From an uncultured Polynucleobacter sp. (GTDB taxonomy: Bacteria; Pseudomonadota; Gammaproteobacteria; Burkholderiales; Burkholderiaceae), in contig CALKUJ010000347.1 of the NCBI GenBank assembly GCA_937996825.1, positions 1 to 28,908 on the forward strand: a stretch of DNA of 28,908 nucleotides, in the 5' to 3' direction. Position 1 is the first letter of the stretch. Each line of letters begins with the position of its first letter. The notes under the pieces were generated by a model that worked only from the letters and a program-made list of their open reading frames with translations, had not been told where the DNA came from and did not search any database. The translations under genes were made by a program, and so were the position numbers. Below are positions 26,101-28,908 of this stretch, piece after piece.

Positions 26101-26913
26101 GTGTTCAGAGCTCTTGGTTTATCGATGATTGGCTTAATGCATCCAAAGATGCTTTGGTTAAGCTTGCGACCTTTTTTGTTTGTCAGTGTGGCATGGGGTA
26201 TTTTGTTTTTCTTTATTTGGGAGCCAACCCTAGAGCTGATCAGAGTATTTATCACCACTTCGTTTTTAACCGCTTGGATCGCTGACGTGATGTCTGCAAC
26301 AGGTTGGGATGAAATCAGAGCAGTGATGGCGCCATTGCTTCTGGTCATTGTTTTAATTCCATTGATCACGATTTCTTTACTGGTGTTTGTTGCATTTACA
26401 TCGATTCCAGGGGTTTTGAAACATCTCTCGAAGCAGGCGCAATATCAATCTCTTCATCAGGCCAATGTTGGTAGTGTCTGGGGAAGTATCCTTTATGCGT
26501 TGGTCTCTATTGTGATTTGCTTTTTCTTGTTATTAGTCACATTACCCATTTGGTGGATTCCTCCCATGGTAGCAATCTTGCCTCCATTGCTTTGGGGATG
26601 GCTAACGATGAGACTCATGAGTTATGACGTCTTGGCCCTTCATGCAAGTGCAGAGGAGAGGGATGCATTGATTTCTGAGCATCGGTGGCGTCTCTTAGGA
26701 ATGGGCGTTGTTTCAGGTATGTTGGGTGCTGTGCCTACATTTTTTTGGGCAACATCCGCCATGGCCTTTATCTTTTTCCCAATTGTTTCTTTCTTTGCTT
26801 TGTGGATTTATTCTTTGGTTTTTATTTTCTCGGCACTCTGGTTTGCTCACTACTTATTGAACGCATTGCGTGAGCATCGGATGATCAATGGAGTTGTATT
26901 AAATGACGCATAA
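26101..26913 (+). CDS. EI24 domain-containing multi-pass membrane protein
   Basis: A 270-residue protein with about six membrane helices (near 24-42, 75-100, 135-152, 155-172, 205-225 and 230-258) and the pattern of the EI24/CysZ-like family, including PIWWIPPMVAILPPLLWGWLT followed by MRLMSYDVLALHAS. The bacterial relatives include the sulfate transporter CysZ, but this branch is usually annotated only as EI24 domain-containing, and transport of sulfate is not supported by context. The start is GTG 26101, with AAAGGA at 26091-26096 as ribosome site. It follows the hydroxylase gene after 19 bases, and its last 11 bases overlap the next gene. Confidence 0.82.
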   Translation: MFRALGLSMIGLMHPKMLWLSLRPFLFVSVAWGILFFFIWEPTLELIRVFITTSFLTAWIADVMSATGWDEIRAVMAPLLLVIVLIPLITISLLVFVAFTSIPGVLKHLSKQAQYQSLHQANVGSVWGSILYALVSIVICFFLLLVTLPIWWIPPMVAILPPLLWGWLTMRLMSYDVLALHASAEERDALISEHRWRLLGMGVVSGMLGAVPTFFWATSAMAFIFFPIVSFFALWIYSLVFIFSALWFAHYLLNALREHRMINGVVLNDA

Positions 26914-27727
26914 AAAGTTCAGACTTATTGTTGTGGGTGACGAGATACTCTCTGGCAAAAGACAAGATAAGCACATGTCGAAAATGATTGAGCTTCTTAA
27001 TGAGAGAGGCTTGTCACTGCATCAAGTTGAATATGTGGGTGATGATCGAGAGGCCATCACAGAAGTTTTAAAGAAAAGTTTTGCAACTGATGATGTGGTG
27101 TTTAGTACCGGCGGAATTGGGTCTACACCAGATGATCACACCAGGCAATGTGCTGCAGCGGCTTTGAATTTGCCTTTGGTTTTGCATCCAGAAGCCAAAG
27201 AATTGATCACTCAACGTATCAATACCATGGCTGAGGGTGATGCAGACAAGGCCAATCTCAGTAACCCAGACAATGTTTTGCGCATGAAGATGGGGGAGTT
27301 CCCCCTTGGAAGTGACATCATTCCAAATTCATATAACTTGATTCCAGGGTTTCGTATTAAGCAGCATCATTTCCTCCCAGGTTTTCCAGTCATGGCCGCG
27401 CCTATGATGGCTTGGGTTTTGGATGAGTTATACCCACACTTATTCCACAAGACTGACTTTGTAGAAAAAAGCTTCATCATCCCCTTGGGCATGGAGGCCA
27501 GTTTGACTACCTTGATGGAGCACATTGAAGCGACCCATTCAGGTGTCAAAGTCTTCAGCCTTCCTTCAGTTGGTGATCCACGCAAGGGCGGTGTTTTTGC
27601 CAAACGTCATATCGAGTTAGGCTTGAAGGGAGCTGCAGTTGAAGTTGATAAAGCTTTTCCCTTTCTTAGGGAAGGTGTTTTAAAATTAGGTTTTGAAATT
27701 CATGATTTGCCCCAAGCTGGTGATTAA
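26903..27727 (+). CDS. Molybdopterin-binding domain protein (MoaB/CinA N-terminal type)
   Basis: The 274-residue cytoplasmic protein has the MoCF (MoaB/Mog/CinA) fold at its N-terminus: VGDEILSGKRQDKH (11-24) and STGGIGSTPDDHT (68-80), which bind molybdopterin or a nucleotide-like ligand. After about residue 170 comes a region like the middle part of CinA (LPGFPVMAAPMMAWVLDEL), but the C-terminal CinA deamidase domain is absent. Function is therefore uncertain: it may handle a nucleotide or molybdopterin, or be a CinA-like pyrophosphatase (CinA hydrolyses ADP-ribose). It overlaps the EI24 gene by 11 bases and ends the operon. No molybdenum cofactor genes are visible. Confidence 0.87.
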   Translation: MTHKKFRLIVVGDEILSGKRQDKHMSKMIELLNERGLSLHQVEYVGDDREAITEVLKKSFATDDVVFSTGGIGSTPDDHTRQCAAAALNLPLVLHPEAKELITQRINTMAEGDADKANLSNPDNVLRMKMGEFPLGSDIIPNSYNLIPGFRIKQHHFLPGFPVMAAPMMAWVLDELYPHLFHKTDFVEKSFIIPLGMEASLTTLMEHIEATHSGVKVFSLPSVGDPRKGGVFAKRHIELGLKGAAVEVDKAFPFLREGVLKLGFEIHDLPQAGD

Positions 27728-27748
27728 TTGGGCATTTGCTTGAACTTA

Positions 27749-27790
27749 GTGCATTAATGCACCAAAAAAGTGCATTAAACTGATCTGCAC
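27749..27790. repeat. Repeated TGCA half-sites around the NtrC site
   Basis: AGTGCATTAA occurs at 27748-27757 and again at 27769-27778, 21 bases apart, about two helical turns. GTGCATTAATGCAC (27749-27762) is a perfect palindrome sharing bases with the NtrC site, and a fourth half-site TGCAC lies at 27786-27790. The array may give extra NtrC contacts or bind another regulator. Confidence 0.6.
27758..27774 (+). promoter_or_regulatory. NtrC-type enhancer site upstream of glnA
   Basis: TGCACCAAAAAAGTGCA is a 17-base imperfect dyad that fits the NtrC consensus TGCACCANNNTGGTGCA at all but two defined positions, with the correct 13-base spacing between TGCA half-sites. It lies about 98 bases upstream of the predicted glnA start of transcription, a usual enhancer distance. 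Binding is inferred, not shown. Confidence 0.75.
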
Positions 27791-27836
27791 TAGGTTTACT
27801 GACCTAAAATGCTGATAAGTAAATAAGGCATGTCTT

Positions 27837-27853
27837 TTGGCATGCTTTGTGCA
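27837..27853 (+). promoter_or_regulatory. Sigma-54 promoter of glnA
   Basis: TTGGCATGCTTTGTGCA has the -24 GG (27839-27840) and -12 GC (27851-27852) separated by exactly ten bases, and matches the consensus TGGCACG-N4-TTGCA at all but two positions. Transcription should start near 27864, giving a leader of about 68 bases. With the NtrC site upstream this is the expected nitrogen-controlled glnA promoter. Confidence 0.82.
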
Positions 27854-27931
27854 TAGTTTTGTAATAAGCGGGTTGCATCTTCCATTGAGGTGGGTGTGAC
27901 TGATTTGAGATCGTACCAACAGGAGATTTGC

Positions 27932-28908
27932 ATGACAACGAAGACCGTCGCTGATGTAATGAAGCTTGCGAAAGAGAAAGAAGTTACTTTTGTTGACTTC
28001 CGTTTTACAGATACCAAAGGTAAAGAGCAGCACGTTTCAGTGCCAGTGTCTCACTTTGATGAAGATAAATTTGAGAGTGGTCACGCTTTTGACGGCTCTT
28101 CAATTGCTGGTTGGAAAGGTATTGAAGCATCAGACATGTTGTTGATGCCAGATCCAGTAACAGCTTATATCGATCCATTCTATGAAGAGCCAACATTGGT
28201 TCTTTCATGTGACGTTATCGAGCCATCAGATGGTAAGGGCTACGACCGTGACCCACGTTCGATTGCTAAACGCGCAGAAGCTTATTTGAAGAGCACTGGT
28301 ATTGGTGATACAGCTTACTTTGGTCCAGAGCCAGAGTTCTTTGTATTCGACAGCGTGACTTGGGGCAACGACATGCAAGGTTGTTTCTTCAAAGTTGAAT
28401 CAGAGGAAGCACCATGGTCATCAGCAAAAACATTTGAACATGGCAATACAGGCCATCGTCCAGGTAAAAAGGGTGGTTACTTCCCAGTAGCTCCTGTTGA
28501 TACATTCCAAGACATGCGTTCTGAAATGTGTTTGATTTTGGAATCTCTTGGTATTCCTGTTGAAGTTCACCACCACGAAGTGGCTGGTCAAGGTCAAAAC
28601 GAATTGGGTACAAAATTCAGCACATTGGTTCAGCGTGCTGACTGGACAATCCTACAAAAATACGTGATTCAAAACGTTGCTCACGCTTATGGCAAAACAG
28701 CAACATTCATGCCTAAGCCAATCGTTGGCGACAACGGTTCAGGTATGCACGTTCACCAGTCTATCTGGAAAGATGGTCAAAACTTGTTCGCAGGTAATGG
28801 CTACGCAGGTTTGTCAGATCTTGCCTTGTACTACATCGGCGGCATCATCAAGCACGCACGTGCTTTGAACGCTATCACCAACCCAGGTACAAACTCATAC
28901 AAGCGTTT
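27932..28908 (+). CDS. glnA: Glutamine synthetase type I, 3' truncated
   Basis: GlnA makes glutamine from glutamate, ammonia and ATP, the entry point of ammonia assimilation; the enzyme is a cytoplasmic dodecamer. The first 325 residues are visible: AFDGSSIAGW (with Asp54), the metal-binding FGPEPEFFVFD, EVHHHEVAGQGQNELGTKF, and NGSGMHVHQSIWKDG. The reading frame runs past the end of the window, so about 145 residues, including the adenylylation tyrosine, are missing. AGGAG (27921-27925) sits six bases before the ATG. A sigma-54 promoter and an NtrC site lie upstream. In related genomes ntrB and ntrC follow glnA, but that region is outside the window. Confidence 0.97.
   Translation, partial: MTTKTVADVMKLAKEKEVTFVDFRFTDTKGKEQHVSVPVSHFDEDKFESGHAFDGSSIAGWKGIEASDMLLMPDPVTAYIDPFYEEPTLVLSCDVIEPSDGKGYDRDPRSIAKRAEAYLKSTGIGDTAYFGPEPEFFVFDSVTWGNDMQGCFFKVESEEAPWSSAKTFEHGNTGHRPGKKGGYFPVAPVDTFQDMRSEMCLILESLGIPVEVHHHEVAGQGQNELGTKFSTLVQRADWTILQKYVIQNVAHAYGKTATFMPKPIVGDNGSGMHVHQSIWKDGQNLFAGNGYAGLSDLALYYIGGIIKHARALNAITNPGTNSYKR

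Noticed and set aside
27747..28033. Minus-strand open frames across the glnA start
   Set aside because: They overlap the sigma-54 promoter and the conserved glnA N-terminus, and show no family features.
1..28908. Mobile elements, CRISPR arrays, tRNA or rRNA genes
   Set aside because: I looked for terminal inverted repeats, transposase motifs, regularly spaced repeats and cloverleaf-like segments in the gaps and found none; gaps are too short for most of them.

Overview
The window is chromosomal DNA of a betaproteobacterium of the order Burkholderiales, most like Polynucleobacter or a close relative. Three things suggest this: a moderate-to-low GC content, the run ispG-hisS-yfgM-bamB-der-hfq-hflX-hflK-hflC-hisZ-purA-rnr-rlmB (hisZ between hflC and purA is usual in Betaproteobacteria), and protein sequences that read as Burkholderiales orthologues. 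The genus is an inference. I see no insertion sequence, prophage, CRISPR array, tRNA or rRNA; genes are packed tightly and most gaps are under 120 bases.

Region 1 (1-12118, plus strand) is a long housekeeping run. It holds isoprenoid synthesis (ispG, 5' end outside the window), histidyl-tRNA synthetase (hisS), an outer-membrane assembly pair (yfgM-like, bamB), the ribosome-assembly GTPase der, the RNA chaperone hfq, the ribosome-splitting GTPase hflX, the FtsH-regulating membrane pair hflK/hflC, the histidine-biosynthesis regulatory subunit hisZ, and purA. A clear intrinsic terminator follows purA. Region 2 (12196-15470, plus) is rnr-rlmB, with touching stop and start codons.

Region 3 (15489-18943) holds carbon, iron and arginine genes. 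Transaldolase (minus) and rpiA (plus), both of the non-oxidative pentose phosphate pathway, diverge from a 69-base gap. A bidirectional terminator separates rpiA from the minus-strand pair argA-yggX. argA and the plus-strand helicase gene hrpA diverge with one base between their start codons. Region 4 (22954-23226) is a small coiled-coil membrane protein of DUF1640 type.

Region 5 (23311-27727, plus) is the most accessory-looking part. It is a tight five-gene operon encoding a secreted YVTN-type beta-propeller, a secreted NodB-type deacetylase, a membrane fatty-acid hydroxylase/sterol-desaturase protein, an EI24-type multi-pass membrane protein and a cytoplasmic MoaB/CinA-type molybdopterin-binding-domain protein. 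The first four point to the cell envelope, but the joint pathway is not known to me. Region 6 is glnA (3' end outside the window), preceded by a well-formed sigma-54 promoter and an NtrC-type enhancer, so nitrogen control is readable directly from the DNA.

I found no clearly new biological system. The best leads are the five-gene envelope operon, the repeat-rich glnA control region, the large insertion inside the catalytic region of RNase R, and the one-base argA/hrpA divergence.
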